NCBI RefSeq assembly: GCF_029335315.1 | Contig: NZ_JARJLT010000417.1 | Coordinates: 1-57,677 of the forward strand | DNA from: Pseudomonas citronellolis | Lineage (GTDB): Bacteria; Pseudomonadota; Gammaproteobacteria; Pseudomonadales; Pseudomonadaceae | Length of the DNA stretch: 57,677 nucleotides | Direction: 5' to 3' | Made by a program: the position numbers and the translations under genes | In this document: positions 26,509-39,015 of the stretch, one piece after another | Layout of the letters: each line of letters begins with the position of its first letter | Numbering within the stretch: the stretch's first letter is position 1 | The notes under the pieces: generated by a model | Databases searched by the model: none | What the model was told of the DNA's origin: nothing | The model's input: only the letters and a program-made list of their open reading frames with translations

Positions 26509-27816
26509 TCAGGCCAGCGCTTCGCTCGGTTTGCCGAGCAGGCGGTCGATCACCACCATCACGGCGAGCGTGGCCACCGAAGGGATCAGCCAGGCCAGGC
26601 CCTGCTCCGACAGCGGCAGGTGCGCCAGCCACTCGGGCATGGTGAAGCCGGCGCCCTTGAGCGCGTCGACCATGCCGAACAGCAGCGACACCACCATCAC
26701 CGGCGCGACGATGCGGGTCTGCGACTTCCACAGGCCGGCGCAGAAGCTCAGCGCCACCAGCACGATGCACGGCGGGTAGATGGCGGTCAGCACCGGTACC
26801 GAGAACTGGATCAGCTTGGTCAGGCCGAGGTTGGACACCAGCAGCGAGAAGCCGGCCAGGATCACCACCAGGCTGCGGTAGGACAGCGGCAGCACCCGGC
26901 AGAAGTACTCGGCGCAGGCGCAGGTCAGGCCCACCGCGGTGACCAGGCAGGCCAGGGCGATGAGCACGGCGAGGAAGCCGCTGCCCAGCGAGCCGAAGGT
27001 GTGCTGCACGTAGGCGTGCAGGACGGCCGCGCCGTTGCTGGCGCCGGCGGCGATGTCATGGCTGCCCGCGCCCAGGCGGAACAGGCTGATGTACACCAGC
27101 GCCAGGCCGACCCCGGCGATCAGCCCGGCGATGATCGCGTAGCGGGTGATCAGGCGCGGCGACTGCACGCCGCGCGAGCGGATGGCGTTGACGATGACGA
27201 TGCCGAAGACCAGGGCGCCCAGGGTGTCCATGGTCAGGTAGCCGTTGATGAAGCCCTGGGAGAAGGCAGCGTGCTCGTAGCTCGGCTCGGCCTGGCCGAT
27301 GGTCCCGGCCGGCAGCATGAAGGCGGCGATGCCCAGCGCGGCCAGAGCGATGATCTTCAGCGGGGCGAGGAAGCGGCCCACGGTGTCCAGCAGCTTGCCG
27401 GGGTACAGCGAGATCACCAGGACGATGGCGAAGTACACCAGGCTGTAGATGAACAGCGGCAGCGGGCCGTCACCGGTAAGCGGCGCCAGGCCGACTTCGA
27501 ACGACACGGTGGCGGTGCGCGGGGTGGCGAACAGCGGGCCCACGGAGAGGTAGCAGACCGCCGCCAGCAGACCGCCGGCGACACGCCCGATGGGGTGGCT
27601 GAGGGTGTCCATGGCGCCGCCGACCTTGGCCAGGGCGACCACGGTGATGACCGGCAGGCCGACCGCGGTGATCAGGAAGCCGAGCGCCGCCATCCACACG
27701 TGCGGGCCCGAGTGCAGGCCGACGATGGGCGGGAAGATGATGTTGCCTGCGCCGACGAACAGGGCGAAGGTCATAAAGCCAAGCGCCAGGATGTCCTGGC
27801 CTTTCAAGACGTTCAT
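26509..27816 (-). CDS. braB: Branched-chain amino acid:cation symporter BraB (LIVCS family)
   Basis: This is an inner-membrane sodium-coupled carrier for leucine, isoleucine and valine, 435 residues with about 12 hydrophobic segments. Family signatures are at the start ([20 protein letters not shown]) and in [12 protein letters not shown]. In P. aeruginosa I recall the braB gene lying next to the sdh-suc cluster, as here. BrnQ/BraZ paralogues are the main alternative name. I see no good ribosome binding site before the ATG at 27816. Confidence 0.93.
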   Translation of the reverse strand: MNVLKGQDILALGFMTFALFVGAGNIIFPPIVGLHSGPHVWMAALGFLITAVGLPVITVVALAKVGGAMDTLSHPIGRVAGGLLAAVCYLSVGPLFATPRTATVSFEVGLAPLTGDGPLPLFIYSLVYFAIVLVISLYPGKLLDTVGRFLAPLKIIALAALGIAAFMLPAGTIGQAEPSYEHAAFSQGFINGYLTMDTLGALVFGIVIVNAIRSRGVQSPRLITRYAIIAGLIAGVGLALVYISLFRLGAGSHDIAAGASNGAAVLHAYVQHTFGSLGSGFLAVLIALACLVTAVGLTCACAEYFCRVLPLSYRSLVVILAGFSLLVSNLGLTKLIQFSVPVLTAIYPPCIVLVALSFCAGLWKSQTRIVAPVMVVSLLFGMVDALKGAGFTMPEWLAHLPLSEQGLAWLIPSVATLAVMVVIDRLLGKPSEALA

Positions 27817-28167
27817 TTAGGGGAATACCACAGTGCTGAAACGGTTTCGTGGTCTCCCAAGGCACAAAAGTCGAACGGGCACGACGCTGCCGCATCGAAC
27901 GGGATCGGCCGACTCGCCTGGCGAGCCTGCGCATCCTGTGACGCCGCTGTCATACCTGCACGGAGGATTTGTTCTTGGAAGTCCGATAGCAGAGGTTTTC
28001 CATGGGCTCGTGGCCCGTTTGCTCCTGCATTCTGGTTGTCCCGCCATCCATGACGGTCCGGAATCGCCGCCGTTCCGGATAAGGATTGGCGGTTAGCACG
28101 CTTTCCCTTGTGGGGAAGGCAGTACTGGGGATAGTTGCTAGCCTAACGATCTATCCGATGAACTGCA

Positions 28168-28181
28168 CTGACGTACGTCAG
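28168..28181. promoter_or_regulatory. Perfect 14-bp palindrome
   Basis: CTGACGTACGTCAG reads the same on both strands without a spacer. It is too compact to be a terminator and would suit a homodimeric DNA-binding protein. No known site was matched. Confidence 0.35.
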
Positions 28182-28242
28182 CTCGTCCACAGGATGAAAG
28201 GGCGTGTCGCCTGAACGACACTTCTTGCGACGACGCAGCAAT

Positions 28243-28272
28243 GCAAGAGGCCACCCTAAGGTGGCCTCTTGC
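28243..28272. terminator. Hairpin downstream of the TCA-cycle operon
   Basis: GCAAGAGGCCACC-CTAA-GGTGGCCTCTTGC has perfect 13-bp arms. It is the strongest stem after sucD on the minus strand, though it lies behind the 131-bp palindrome and has no long U tract. Confidence 0.65.
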
Positions 28273-28292
28273 GACGGGCGGTCAGGTAAAAC

Positions 28293-28423
28293 CTGTCTAC
28301 GATCTGCTGCGCGTCGGCATAACTGCGTTAAAAACAGGCGAGTGATGCTCATTTAGCGGACTAAACTCCGCTCCCTCGCCCGTTTTTGCCTAGTTCTGCT
28401 CTAGCTCGCGAGATCGTAAACAG
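28293..28423. repeat. 131-bp nested palindromic element
   Basis: Three nested arm pairs share one centre near 28360. Outer: CTGTCTACGATCT and AGATCGTAAACAG. Middle: AAAAACAGGCGAG and CTCGCCCGTTTTT. Inner: AGCGGA and TCCGCT. It begins 17 bp past the sucD stop and would fold into one long interrupted stem in the operon's mRNA. I believe similar sequences occur elsewhere in Pseudomonas genomes, which would make it a dispersed, non-coding mobile element. Confidence 0.75.
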
Positions 28424-28439
28424 ATTCTAAGCGAAGCGC

Positions 28440-29320
<881 letters not shown>

Positions 29321-29321
<1 letters not shown>

Positions 29322-30487
29322 TACTTACCCTCCGCGGCCTTGACGACTTGCTGGGCAGCGTCGGTCAGGCTGGTCGCAGCGATGATGTTCAGACCGCTTT
29401 CGGCCAGTACCTTGGCGCCGAGTTCAGCGTTGTTGCCTTCCAGACGGACGACAACCGGAACCTTCACGCCGACTTCCTTGACGGCACCGATGATGCCTTC
29501 GGCGATCATGTCGCAGCGAACGATGCCGCCGAAGATGTTCACCAGAACGGCAGCGACGTTGCTGTCGGAGAGGATGATCTTGAACGCTTCGGTCACGCGT
29601 TCTTTGGTCGCGCCGCCGCCAACGTCGAGGAAGTTGGCCGGCTTGCCGCCGTGCAGGTTGACGATGTCCATGGTGCCCATGGCCAGGCCAGCGCCGTTGA
29701 CCATGCAGCCGATGTTGCCTTCCAGCGCGACGTAGTTCAGTTCCCACTTCTGCGCATGGGCTTCACGAGCGTCGTCCTGGGACGGGTCGTGCATGGCGCG
29801 CAGCTTGGGCTGACGGTACATGGCGTTGGCGTCGATGTTGATCTTGGCGTCCAGGCAGTGCAGGTTGCCGTCTTTCTTGATCACCAGCGGGTTGACTTCG
29901 AGCAGGGCCAGGTCGTAGTCCTGGAACAGCTTCGCCAGGCCGACGAAGATGTGTACGAACTGCTTGATCTGGTCGCCTTTCAGGCCCAGCTGGAAGGCCA
30001 GCTCGCGGCCCTGGAACGGCTGCGCGCCGACCAGCGGGTCGATGGTAGCCTTCAGAATCTTCTCGGGAGTGTCGTGAGCGACCTTCTCGATGTCCACGCC
30101 ACCTTCGGTGGAAGCCATGAACACGATGCGGCGGCTGGAACGGTCGACGACGGCGCCGAGGTACAGCTCCTTGTCGATGTCGGTGCAGGATTCCACCAGG
30201 ATCTTGCTGACCGGCTGGCCGTTGGCGTCAGTCTGGTAGGTCACCAGGCGCTTGCCCAGCCAGTTGGCGGCGAACGCCTTGGCGTCCTCCTTGCTCTTGA
30301 CCAGCTTCACACCGCCCGCTTTACCGCGGCCACCGGCGTGCACCTGGGCTTTGACGACCCACTCGGTGCCACCGATTTTCTCACAGGCTTCTGCGGCCTC
30401 TTCGGGTGTGTCAACGGCGTAGCCCTTGGATACGGGCAGGCCGTACTCAGCGAACAGCTGCTTACCCTGATACTCGTGGAGATTCAT
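29321..30487 (-). CDS. sucC: Succinyl-CoA synthetase beta subunit
   Basis: This is the nucleotide-binding subunit of succinyl-CoA synthetase, 388 residues. It starts [20 protein letters not shown], as the family does, and has an ATP-grasp domain ([19 protein letters not shown]) and a C-terminal succinate/CoA ligase domain ([16 protein letters not shown]). No strong ribosome binding site is visible before the ATG at 30487. A 161-bp gap with GC-rich stems separates it from lpdG, the widest gap within the suc part of the operon. Confidence 0.97.
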
Positions 30488-30648
30488 GCTTGTCTACCGT
30501 TATTCGTCTTGGGTATTGCGCATTCGGCGCGCCGCTCGTGGCGCCGCGCCACCTGTGACTCCTGCTCCGGGGAGCGGGAATCCGGCGGGATGGTTACGAC
30601 AGTCCCTCGCAAATGACTGCCGCCCTGCCCCGCCGTGGTCCTACCGCC

Positions 30649-32088
<1,440 letters not shown>

Positions 32089-32111
32089 TCAATCCTTATT
32101 CCGGTGAAGCG

Positions 32112-32151
32112 GACGGCCCCGCGAGGGGCCGTCGTGGTAGTACGGGGCCGT
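32112..32151 (-). promoter_or_regulatory. Competing hairpins in the sucB-lpdG gap
   Basis: GACGGCCCC (32112-32120) can pair with GGGGCCGTC at 32125-32133, or with CGGGGCCGTC at 32142-32151. On the minus-strand mRNA two copies of GACGGCCCC thus compete for a single GGGGCCGTC. No U tract follows. It could set mRNA processing or the relative lpdG level. Confidence 0.5.
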
Positions 32152-32167
32152 CGTATGAAATGACGAA

Positions 32168-33397
32168 TCAGACGTCCAGCAGCAGACGAGCCGGGTCTTC
32201 CAGCAGGTCCTTCATGGCGACCAGGAAGCTGACCGCTTCCTTGCCATCGATCATGCGGTGGTCGTAGGACAGCGCCAGGTACATCATCGGCAGGATCACC
32301 ACCTGGCCGTTAACGGCCATCGGGCGCTCCTGGATCTTGTGCATGCCGAGGATGGCGGTCTGCGGCGGGTTGACGATCGGAGTCGACAGCAGGGAACCGA
32401 ATACGCCACCGTTGGAAATGGTGAAAGTACCACCGGTCATGTCTTCGATCGACAGCTTGCCGTCTTTGGCTTTCTTGCCGAAGGTGGCGATGCCGTTCTC
32501 GATCTCGGCCAGGCTCATGAACTCGGCGTTACGCAGTACCGGAACGACCAGACCGCGGTCGCTGGATACGGCGACACCGATGTCCTGGTAGCCGTGGTAG
32601 ACGATGTCGTTGCCGTCGATCGAGGCGTTGACGCCCGGGAAGCGCTTGAGGGCTTCGGTGGCGGCCTTGACGAAGAAGGACATGAAGCCCAGGCGGACGC
32701 CGTTGTGCTTCTTCTCGAACAGGTCCTTGTACTTGTTGCGCAGGTCCATGATCGGCTTCATGTTGACTTCGTTGAAGGTAGTCAGCATGGCCATGGAGGA
32801 CTGGGCCTCGACCAGACGCTCGGCGACCTTGGCGCGCAGGCGGGTCATCGGCACGCGCTTCTCGACGCGGTCACCGGCGGCGAACACCGGAGCCTCGACG
32901 GCAGCGGCGGCCGGCTTGGCGGCGGCCGGAGCGGCAGCCGGGGCGTTCTTCTTGGCTTCCACGGCGGCGACCACGTCTTCCTTGGTCACACGGCCGCCTT
33001 TGCCGGTGCCGGCGATGGCGTTCGGGTCGATGCCGTTCTCTTCGGCCAGCTTGCGGGCGGCCGGCGAGAGGATGGCGTCTTCGGCGGCGGCGGCCGGAGC
33101 GGCAGCAGCCGGGGCGGCGGCGGGAGCAGCGGCGGCGGCCGGAGCGGCGGCAGCGGCGCCGCCCTCGCTCAGGGTGCCCAGCAGTTCGTTGCTGAGTACG
33201 GTGTCGCCTTCGTTCTTGACGATGCTGGCCAGGACGCCATCAGCCTCGGCGAGAACCTCGATCACGACCTTGTCGGTTTCGATGTCGACGATCAGCTCGT
33301 CACGCTTGACGGCTTCGCCCGGCTTCTTGTGCCAGGTGGCGACGGTGCCGTCGGCGACCGATTCCGGGAAGGATGGGGCTTTGATTTCGATAGCCAT
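32168..33397 (-). CDS. sucB: 2-Oxoglutarate dehydrogenase E2, dihydrolipoyl succinyltransferase
   Basis: This is the core subunit of the 2-oxoglutarate dehydrogenase complex, 409 residues. One lipoyl domain ([13 protein letters not shown], Lys43 lipoylated) is followed by an Ala/Pro-rich linker (about 85-105), the E3-binding domain ([20 protein letters not shown]), a second Ala/Pro linker and the catalytic domain. The active-site motif [13 protein letters not shown] lies near the C-terminus. It starts 42 bp after sucA, with AAGGA upstream. Confidence 0.97.
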   Translation of the reverse strand: MAIEIKAPSFPESVADGTVATWHKKPGEAVKRDELIVDIETDKVVIEVLAEADGVLASIVKNEGDTVLSNELLGTLSEGGAAAAAPAAAAAPAAAPAAAAPAAAAEDAILSPAARKLAEENGIDPNAIAGTGKGGRVTKEDVVAAVEAKKNAPAAAPAAAKPAAAAVEAPVFAAGDRVEKRVPMTRLRAKVAERLVEAQSSMAMLTTFNEVNMKPIMDLRNKYKDLFEKKHNGVRLGFMSFFVKAATEALKRFPGVNASIDGNDIVYHGYQDIGVAVSSDRGLVVPVLRNAEFMSLAEIENGIATFGKKAKDGKLSIEDMTGGTFTISNGGVFGSLLSTPIVNPPQTAILGMHKIQERPMAVNGQVVILPMMYLALSYDHRMIDGKEAVSFLVAMKDLLEDPARLLLDV

Positions 33398-33439
33398 TAT
33401 GTGTGTTTCCTTAAATTCGGTATCAACTGCGCGTTGGCG

Positions 33440-36271
33440 TTAAACGGTGAAGGCGTCCTGCAGCAGTTTTTCCTGCTGCTCGGCGTGCATCGAAGCGTAG
33501 CCGCAAGCCGGGGCGGCCGAGCCATCGCGGCCGGCGTATTCCAGGTTGAGGCCTTTCTTGTGCGCGGCGATGACACGGCGCATGTGGTGCTGCGAGCAGT
33601 ACCAGGCACCCTGGTTCATCGGCTCTTCCTGACACCAGACGATGTGCTTGAGGTTCTTGTACTTGGACAGAACTTCGGCCAGGTCGTCTTCGGGGAACGG
33701 ATAGAGCTGCTCCAGGCGCACGATCGCGATGTTCTCGCGGCCTTCGGCACGACGCTTCTCGAGCAGGTCGTAGTACACCTTGCCGCTGCACAGTACGAGG
33801 CGGTCGACCTTCTTCGGATCCAGGCTGTCGATCTCGTCGATGACGGTCTGGAACGAGCCGTTGGCCAGGTCTTCCAGGGTCGAGATGGCCAGCTTGTGGC
33901 GCAGCAGCGACTTCGGAGTCATGACGATCAGCGGCTTGCGCAGCGGACGGATCACCTGACGGCGCAGCATGTGGTAGACCTGCGCCGGGGTGGTCGGCAC
34001 GCAGACCTGGATGTTCTGCTCGGCGCACAGTTGCAGGTAACGCTCCAGACGCGCGGAGGAGTGCTCCGGACCCTGGCCTTCGTAGCCGTGCGGCAGCAGC
34101 ATGGTCAGGCCGCAGAGGCGCTGCCACTTGGTCTCGCCACTGGTGATGAACTGGTCGATCACCACTTGCGCGCCGTTGGCGAAGTCGCCGAACTGCGCTT
34201 CCCAGATCACCAGGGCGTCCGGGGTGGTGGTGGCGTAGCCGTATTCGAACGCCAGAACCGCCTCTTCCGAGAGGTAGGAGTCGTACAGGCTGACGCGCGG
34301 CTGGCCGTCGAACACATGGGCCAGCGGGATGTAGACCGAGTCGTCCTTCTGGTTGTGCAGCGCCGCGTGGCGGTGCGAGAAGGTGCCGCGGCCGACGTCC
34401 TGACCGGTCATGCGCACCGGGTGGCCTTCGAACAGCAGGGTCGCGTACGCCAGGTTCTCGGCGAAGCCCCAGTTGATCGGCATGCCGCCGGCCGCCATCT
34501 TGGCGCGGTCTTCGTAGATCTTCTGCACCTGACGCTGCATGACGAAGCCGTCCGGAGTCTCCAGCAGCTTGCTGGACAGTTCCTGCAGGGTCTTCAGGTC
34601 GAAGCGGGTGTCGTGACGCGCGGTCCAGGCGTGGCCGACGTACGGACGCCAGTCGACGAACAGTTCCTTGTTCGGCTCCTTGACCAGGCTCTTCACCACG
34701 TGCAGGCCGTTGTCCAGGGCGTCGCGGTATTCGTCGACCTTCTCCTGGGCCTGTTCGGCAGTCTGCGCGCCAGCGGCGATCAGAGCGTCGGCGTACAGCT
34801 CGCGAGTGGTGCGCTGCTTGGCGATCTGCTGGTACATCAGCGGCTGGGTGCCGCTCGGCTCGTCGGCCTCGTTGTGGCCGCGACGGCGGTAGCAGACCAG
34901 GTCGATGACCACGTCACGCTTGAACTGCATGCGGTAGTCGACGGCCAGCTGGGTGACGAACAGCACCGCTTCCGGGTCGTCGCCGTTCACGTGGAAGATC
35001 GGCGCCTGGATCATCTTGGCAACGTCGGTCGCGTACTCGGTGGAGCGCGCGTCGTCCTGGCGGCTGGTGGTGAAGCCGACCTGGTTGTTGATCACGATGT
35101 GGATGGTGCCGCCGGTCTTGTAGGCACGGGTCTGGGACATCTGGAAGGTTTCCATGACCACGCCCTGCCCCGCGAAGGCGGCATCACCGTGGATGGAAAT
35201 CGGCACGACCTTGTCGCCGCTGCCGTCCTTGCGACGGTCCTGACGCGCGCGGACCGAACCCTCGACCACCGGGGAGACGATCTCCAGGTGCGACGGGTTG
35301 AAGGCCAGCGCCAGGTGGACTTCGCCACCACTGGTCATGACGTTGGAAGAGAAGCCCTGGTGGTACTTCACGTCGCCGGAACCGAGCTGGACCAGCTTCT
35401 TGCCTTCGAACTCGTCGAACAGGTCGCGCGGGTTCTTGCCGAGGGTGTTGACCAGGACGTTCAGGCGGCCACGGTGGGCCATGCCGATGACGATTTCCTT
35501 GGCGCCGTAGGAACCGGAGCGCTGGATGATCTCGTCGACCATCGGAATCAGGCTTTCGCCGCCTTCAAGACCGAAACGCTTGGTGCCCGGGTACTTGGTG
35601 CCCAGGTACTTTTCCAGGCCCTCGGCCGCGGTCAGGCGCTCCAGCAGGTGCGCGCGGGCCTCGGTGGAGTACGTCGGACGACCGCGTACGCTTTCCAGGC
35701 GCTGGGCGAACCAGTGGCGCTGCTCGGAATCGACGATGTGCATGAACTCGGCGCCGATGGTGCTGCAGTAGGTCTGCTTCAGTGCATCGAGGATTTCACG
35801 CAGGGTTGCCTCTTCCTTGCCGATGTAGAGTTCACCGGTGCGGAAGGTGGTGTCGAGGTCGGCGGCAGTCAGGCCATAGTGGTCGAGCGACAGGTCGGAG
35901 GGCGCGCTGCGCACCCAGAGACCCAGCGGATCGAGCTTGGCCGCCTGATGTCCACGCAGTCGATACGCCAGGATCAGGCGCAGGACTTCTACCTGCTTCT
36001 TCTCGTGCTCGGTGCTGACGCTGCCGGCGGATACCGGTGCGGCACGACGCTGGTTCTTGGCCAGGAGTACGAAATGATCGCGGATCGAGGAATGCGAGAC
36101 GTCGGGAGCGGGATTGCCGTCGGCGGGGAGCTTCTGGAAGTACGTGCGCCACTCTTCTGGCACAGCGTTCGGGTCGTGCAGGTAGAGCTCGTAGAGCTCT
36201 TCGACGTAGGCAGCGTTCCCACCGGATAGATGGGCACTGTTCCACATCCGCTGCATTACGCTTTCGTGCAT
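33440..36271 (-). CDS. sucA: 2-Oxoglutarate dehydrogenase E1
   Basis: This is the thiamin diphosphate-dependent decarboxylase of the complex, 943 residues, full length. It starts with the short E2-binding tail (MHESVMQRMWNSAHLSGGNA, YVEELYELYL). It contains GMAHRGRLNVLVNTLGK and the thiamin-binding region IHGDAAFAGQGVVMETFQ with INNQVGFTTS. The C-terminal transketolase-like half has VIWEAQFGDFANGAQVVIDQ. GAGGGTGACC precedes the ATG. It lies 249 bp after sdhB, within the same transcript in this genus. Confidence 0.97.
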   Translation of the reverse strand: MHESVMQRMWNSAHLSGGNAAYVEELYELYLHDPNAVPEEWRTYFQKLPADGNPAPDVSHSSIRDHFVLLAKNQRRAAPVSAGSVSTEHEKKQVEVLRLILAYRLRGHQAAKLDPLGLWVRSAPSDLSLDHYGLTAADLDTTFRTGELYIGKEEATLREILDALKQTYCSTIGAEFMHIVDSEQRHWFAQRLESVRGRPTYSTEARAHLLERLTAAEGLEKYLGTKYPGTKRFGLEGGESLIPMVDEIIQRSGSYGAKEIVIGMAHRGRLNVLVNTLGKNPRDLFDEFEGKKLVQLGSGDVKYHQGFSSNVMTSGGEVHLALAFNPSHLEIVSPVVEGSVRARQDRRKDGSGDKVVPISIHGDAAFAGQGVVMETFQMSQTRAYKTGGTIHIVINNQVGFTTSRQDDARSTEYATDVAKMIQAPIFHVNGDDPEAVLFVTQLAVDYRMQFKRDVVIDLVCYRRRGHNEADEPSGTQPLMYQQIAKQRTTRELYADALIAAGAQTAEQAQEKVDEYRDALDNGLHVVKSLVKEPNKELFVDWRPYVGHAWTARHDTRFDLKTLQELSSKLLETPDGFVMQRQVQKIYEDRAKMAAGGMPINWGFAENLAYATLLFEGHPVRMTGQDVGRGTFSHRHAALHNQKDDSVYIPLAHVFDGQPRVSLYDSYLSEEAVLAFEYGYATTTPDALVIWEAQFGDFANGAQVVIDQFITSGETKWQRLCGLTMLLPHGYEGQGPEHSSARLERYLQLCAEQNIQVCVPTTPAQVYHMLRRQVIRPLRKPLIVMTPKSLLRHKLAISTLEDLANGSFQTVIDEIDSLDPKKVDRLVLCSGKVYYDLLEKRRAEGRENIAIVRLEQLYPFPEDDLAEVLSKYKNLKHIVWCQEEPMNQGAWYCSQHHMRRVIAAHKKGLNLEYAGRDGSAAPACGYASMHAEQQEKLLQDAFTV

Positions 36272-36459
36272 GCTTGGTCACCCTCGGTAAGGGGACTCCA
36301 CCTGTGGAACGCGTCGGGATACCAAGCCCTGTGCAGCGACTGGTAGCCACCAAGGTTCCCGCAGATAGTCCGGGTACCAGCCCGGATGCCCCTGCTGGTC
36401 ATATATACGTTTTCAATGTCAGAACCCGGCTTTGTGAGCTGGGGCCCGTTGCAACCGCA

Positions 36460-36481
36460 CCGCCGGACAATGTTCCGGCGG
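36460..36481 (-). promoter_or_regulatory. Hairpin in the sdhB-sucA gap
   Basis: CCGCCGGA-CAATGT-TCCGGCGG has 8-bp arms and lies about 40 bp after the sdhB stop on the minus strand. No U tract follows, so it is not a full terminator. It could be a 3' stabiliser of the sdh part or a partial attenuator before sucA. Confidence 0.5.
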
Positions 36482-36520
36482 CACGGGTATTGCTCTTTAG
36501 CGCATGCGCCAGGAGTGGGA

Positions 36521-37228
36521 TCAGGTCCCGCTCTGCAGCAGCATGTTACGCACGTGACCGATGGCCTTGGTCGGGTTCAGGCCTTTCGGGCACACGTTCA
36601 CGCAGTTCATGATCCCGCGGCAGCGGAATACGCTGAACGGGTCATCCAGCGAAGCCAGACGCTCTTCGGTCTTGGTGTCGCGGCTGTCGGCCAGGAAACG
36701 ATAGGCTTGCAGCAGCGCGGCGGGACCGAGGAACTTGTCGGGGTTCCACCAGAAGGACGGGCAGGAGGTCGAGCAGCAGGCGCACAGGATGCACTCGTAC
36801 AGACCGTCCAGCTTCTCGCGTTCTTCCGGGGTCTGCAGACGCTCGATGGCCGGAGCCGGAGTATCGTTCTGCAGGAACGGCTTCACCTTCTCGTATTGCT
36901 TGTAGAAGATGCTCATGTCGACGACCAGGTCACGGATCACCGGCAGGCCCGGCAGCGGACGCAGCACCAGCTTGCCGCCCTTCAGGCCGGCGGCCGACAG
37001 CGGAGTGATGCAGGCCAGGCCGTTCTTGCCGTTGATGTTCATGCCATCGGAACCGCAGACGCCTTCACGGCAGGAGCGACGGTAGGAGAAACCCTCGTCC
37101 TGTTCCTTGATCAGCGCCAGTACGTCGAGGACCATCACGTCCTTACCGTCGGTGTTGACATCGAAGTCCTGCATGTAGGGTGCAGCGTCGGTGTCGGGGT
37201 TGTAGCGGTAAACACTTACTTTCAACAT
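36521..37228 (-). CDS. sdhB: Succinate dehydrogenase iron-sulfur subunit
   Basis: SdhB carries the three iron-sulfur clusters that move electrons from FAD to ubiquinone. The 2Fe-2S motif is SCREGVCGSDGMNINGKNGLAC. The C-terminal 4Fe-4S and 3Fe-4S cysteines are in CILCACCSTSCPS and CRGIMNCVNVCPKGL. I set the start at the ATG at 37228 (MLKVSVYRYN), with AAGGG eight bases upstream; this gives 235 residues. A GTG three codons earlier lies inside that signal. It follows sdhA by 11 bases. Confidence 0.97.
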   Translation of the reverse strand: MLKVSVYRYNPDTDAAPYMQDFDVNTDGKDVMVLDVLALIKEQDEGFSYRRSCREGVCGSDGMNINGKNGLACITPLSAAGLKGGKLVLRPLPGLPVIRDLVVDMSIFYKQYEKVKPFLQNDTPAPAIERLQTPEEREKLDGLYECILCACCSTSCPSFWWNPDKFLGPAALLQAYRFLADSRDTKTEERLASLDDPFSVFRCRGIMNCVNVCPKGLNPTKAIGHVRNMLLQSGT

Positions 37229-37239
37229 GGCGGGCACCC

Positions 37240-39012
37240 TTAGTAAGTCCGAACCTTGGGTTCGAATGCCGGTACTGTCTTCGGCGCGAAGTTGACGGCA
37301 CGCTTGGCGACGCGCTTCTCACCCGGGAAGTACAGGGTGTGGCACAGCCAGTTCTCGTCGTCGCGCTCCTCGAAGTCTTCGCGGGCGTGGGCGCCGCGGG
37401 ACTCTTTGCGGTGTTCGGCCGCAATGGCAGTGGCTTCGGCCACTTCGAGGAGGTTCTGCAGTTCCAGCGCTTCGATGCGCGCGGTGTTGAAAGCCTGGCT
37501 CTTGTCGTTGATCTTGACGTTGGCGATACGCTCGCGCAGGTCAGCCAGTTGAGCGATGCCCTTCTGCATGTATTCGCCGGTACGGAATACACCGAAGTAG
37601 TTCTGCATGCACTGTTGCAGCTCGCGCTTGAGCGGGGCGACTTCTTCGCCGCTGGTGCGCTCGTTCACGCCGTTGAGGCGCTTGAACGAAGCTTCCAAGT
37701 CGCTCTCGGAGGCGCCGCGGTGCTCGATGCCCTCTTTCAGGGCCTTTTCCAGGTGCAGACCGGTCGCGCGGCCGAAGACCACCAGGTCGAGCAGCGAGTT
37801 GCCGCCCAGGCGGTTGGCGCCGTGTACCGATACGCAAGCCACTTCGCCTACGGCGAACAGGCCTTCGACGATGGTGTCGTTGCCATTGGCGTCCATGGTC
37901 AGGGCCTGACCGTGGATGTTGGTGGCGACGCCGCCCATCATGTAGTGGCAGGTCGGGATGACCGGGATCGGCGCGACGACCGGGTCGACGTGCGCGAAGG
38001 TCTTGGACAGTTCGCAGATGCCGGGCAGGCGGCTGTGCAGAACTTCCTCGCCGAGGTGGTCGAGCTTCAGCAGTACGTGGTCCTTGTTCGGGCCCACGCC
38101 GTTGCCGGCGATCACTTCCTTGACCATGGAGCGGGCGACCACGTCGCGGCCAGCCAGGTCCTTGGCGTTCGGAGCGTAACGCTCCATGAAGCGCTCGCCA
38201 TGGGCGTTGATCAGGTAACCGCCTTCACCGCGGCAACCTTCGGTGACCAGTACACCGGCGCCGGCGATGCCGGTCGGGTGGAACTGCCACATTTCGATGT
38301 CCTGCACCGGCACGCCAGCACGCAGGGCCATGCCCACGCCGTCACCGGTGTTGATCAGGGCGTTGGTGGTGGAGGCGTAGATACGGCCCGCACCGCCGGT
38401 CGCCAGGACCACGGCCTTGGAACGGATGTAGACGGTTTCGCCGGTCTCGATGCAGATGGCGATGATGCCGACCACGTGGCCGTCCTGGTTCTTCACCAGG
38501 TCGACGGCGTACCACTCGTTGAGGAACGAGGTGCCGTTCTTCAGGTTGGCCTGGTACAGGGTGTGCAGCAGGGCGTGACCGGTACGGTCGGCCGCGGCGC
38601 AGGTACGGGCGGCCTGGCCACCCTTGCCGAAGTCCTTGGACTGGCCACCGAACGGACGCTGGTAGATGCGGCCCTGCTCGGTACGGGAGAACGGCAGGCC
38701 CATGTGTTCCAGTTCGAACACGGCTTCCGGGCCGACGGAGCACATGTATTCGATCGCGTCCTGGTCACCGATGTAGTCGGAGCCCTTGACGGTGTCGTAC
38801 ATGTGCCAGCGCCAATCGTCGTTCGGGTCGGCCGAAGCGATGGCGCAGGTGATGCCGCCCTGGGCGGATACGGTGTGCGAGCGGGTCGGGAAGACCTTGG
38901 TCACGACGGCGGTCTTGTGACCGCCCTGGGCCAGTTGCAGCGCTGCGCGCATGCCGGCGCCGCCACCACCAACGATGATGGCGTCGAAGGAAAGAGTACG
39001 ATTGCTAGCCAT
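37240..39012 (-). CDS. sdhA: Succinate dehydrogenase flavoprotein subunit
   Basis: SdhA oxidises succinate to fumarate on the cytoplasmic side of complex II. It has 590 residues: the FAD Rossmann motif [16 protein letters not shown], and the covalent flavin site [12 protein letters not shown], with His46 the attachment residue. Substrate-site residues lie in [24 protein letters not shown]-terminal helical domain carries the maturation/capping region. It starts 3 bp after sdhD, so translation is tightly coupled. Confidence 0.98.
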   Translation of the reverse strand: MASNRTLSFDAIIVGGGGAGMRAALQLAQGGHKTAVVTKVFPTRSHTVSAQGGITCAIASADPNDDWRWHMYDTVKGSDYIGDQDAIEYMCSVGPEAVFELEHMGLPFSRTEQGRIYQRPFGGQSKDFGKGGQAARTCAAADRTGHALLHTLYQANLKNGTSFLNEWYAVDLVKNQDGHVVGIIAICIETGETVYIRSKAVVLATGGAGRIYASTTNALINTGDGVGMALRAGVPVQDIEMWQFHPTGIAGAGVLVTEGCRGEGGYLINAHGERFMERYAPNAKDLAGRDVVARSMVKEVIAGNGVGPNKDHVLLKLDHLGEEVLHSRLPGICELSKTFAHVDPVVAPIPVIPTCHYMMGGVATNIHGQALTMDANGNDTIVEGLFAVGEVACVSVHGANRLGGNSLLDLVVFGRATGLHLEKALKEGIEHRGASESDLEASFKRLNGVNERTSGEEVAPLKRELQQCMQNYFGVFRTGEYMQKGIAQLADLRERIANVKINDKSQAFNTARIEALELQNLLEVAEATAIAAEHRKESRGAHAREDFEERDDENWLCHTLYFPGEKRVAKRAVNFAPKTVPAFEPKVRTY

Positions 39013-39015
39013 GGA

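Larger units (their letters stand above)
27817..28439. other. 623-bp intergenic region between braB and sucD
   Basis: No convincing gene. It contains GAAACGGTTTC (27838-27848), the perfect 14-bp palindrome CTGACGTACGTCAG (28168-28181), a strong hairpin (28243-28272) and a 131-bp nested palindrome (28293-28423). The left part must carry the braB promoter and leader; I could not place the hexamers. Short open frames here lack start signals and family features. Confidence 0.6.

Noticed and set aside
27833-28096. Open frame of 87 codons between braB and sucD
   Set aside because: No ribosome site, no recognisable domain, and composition like non-coding DNA.
32258-36229. A very long open frame (over 1300 codons) antisense to sucA and sucB
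   Set aside because: It is a by-product of GC-rich codon use: its product is low-complexity Val/Gly/Asp/Leu and the real sucA/sucB frames with all catalytic motifs lie on the other strand.
36395-36425. TATATA in the sdhB-sucA gap as a sucA promoter
   Set aside because: No -35 hexamer at 16-18 bp spacing; the nearest TTCTGA is only 11 bp away.
37229-37237. GTG at 37237 as the sdhB start
   Set aside because: It lies within the ribosome signal AAGGGTG that serves the ATG at 37228, and the ATG gives the usual family length.
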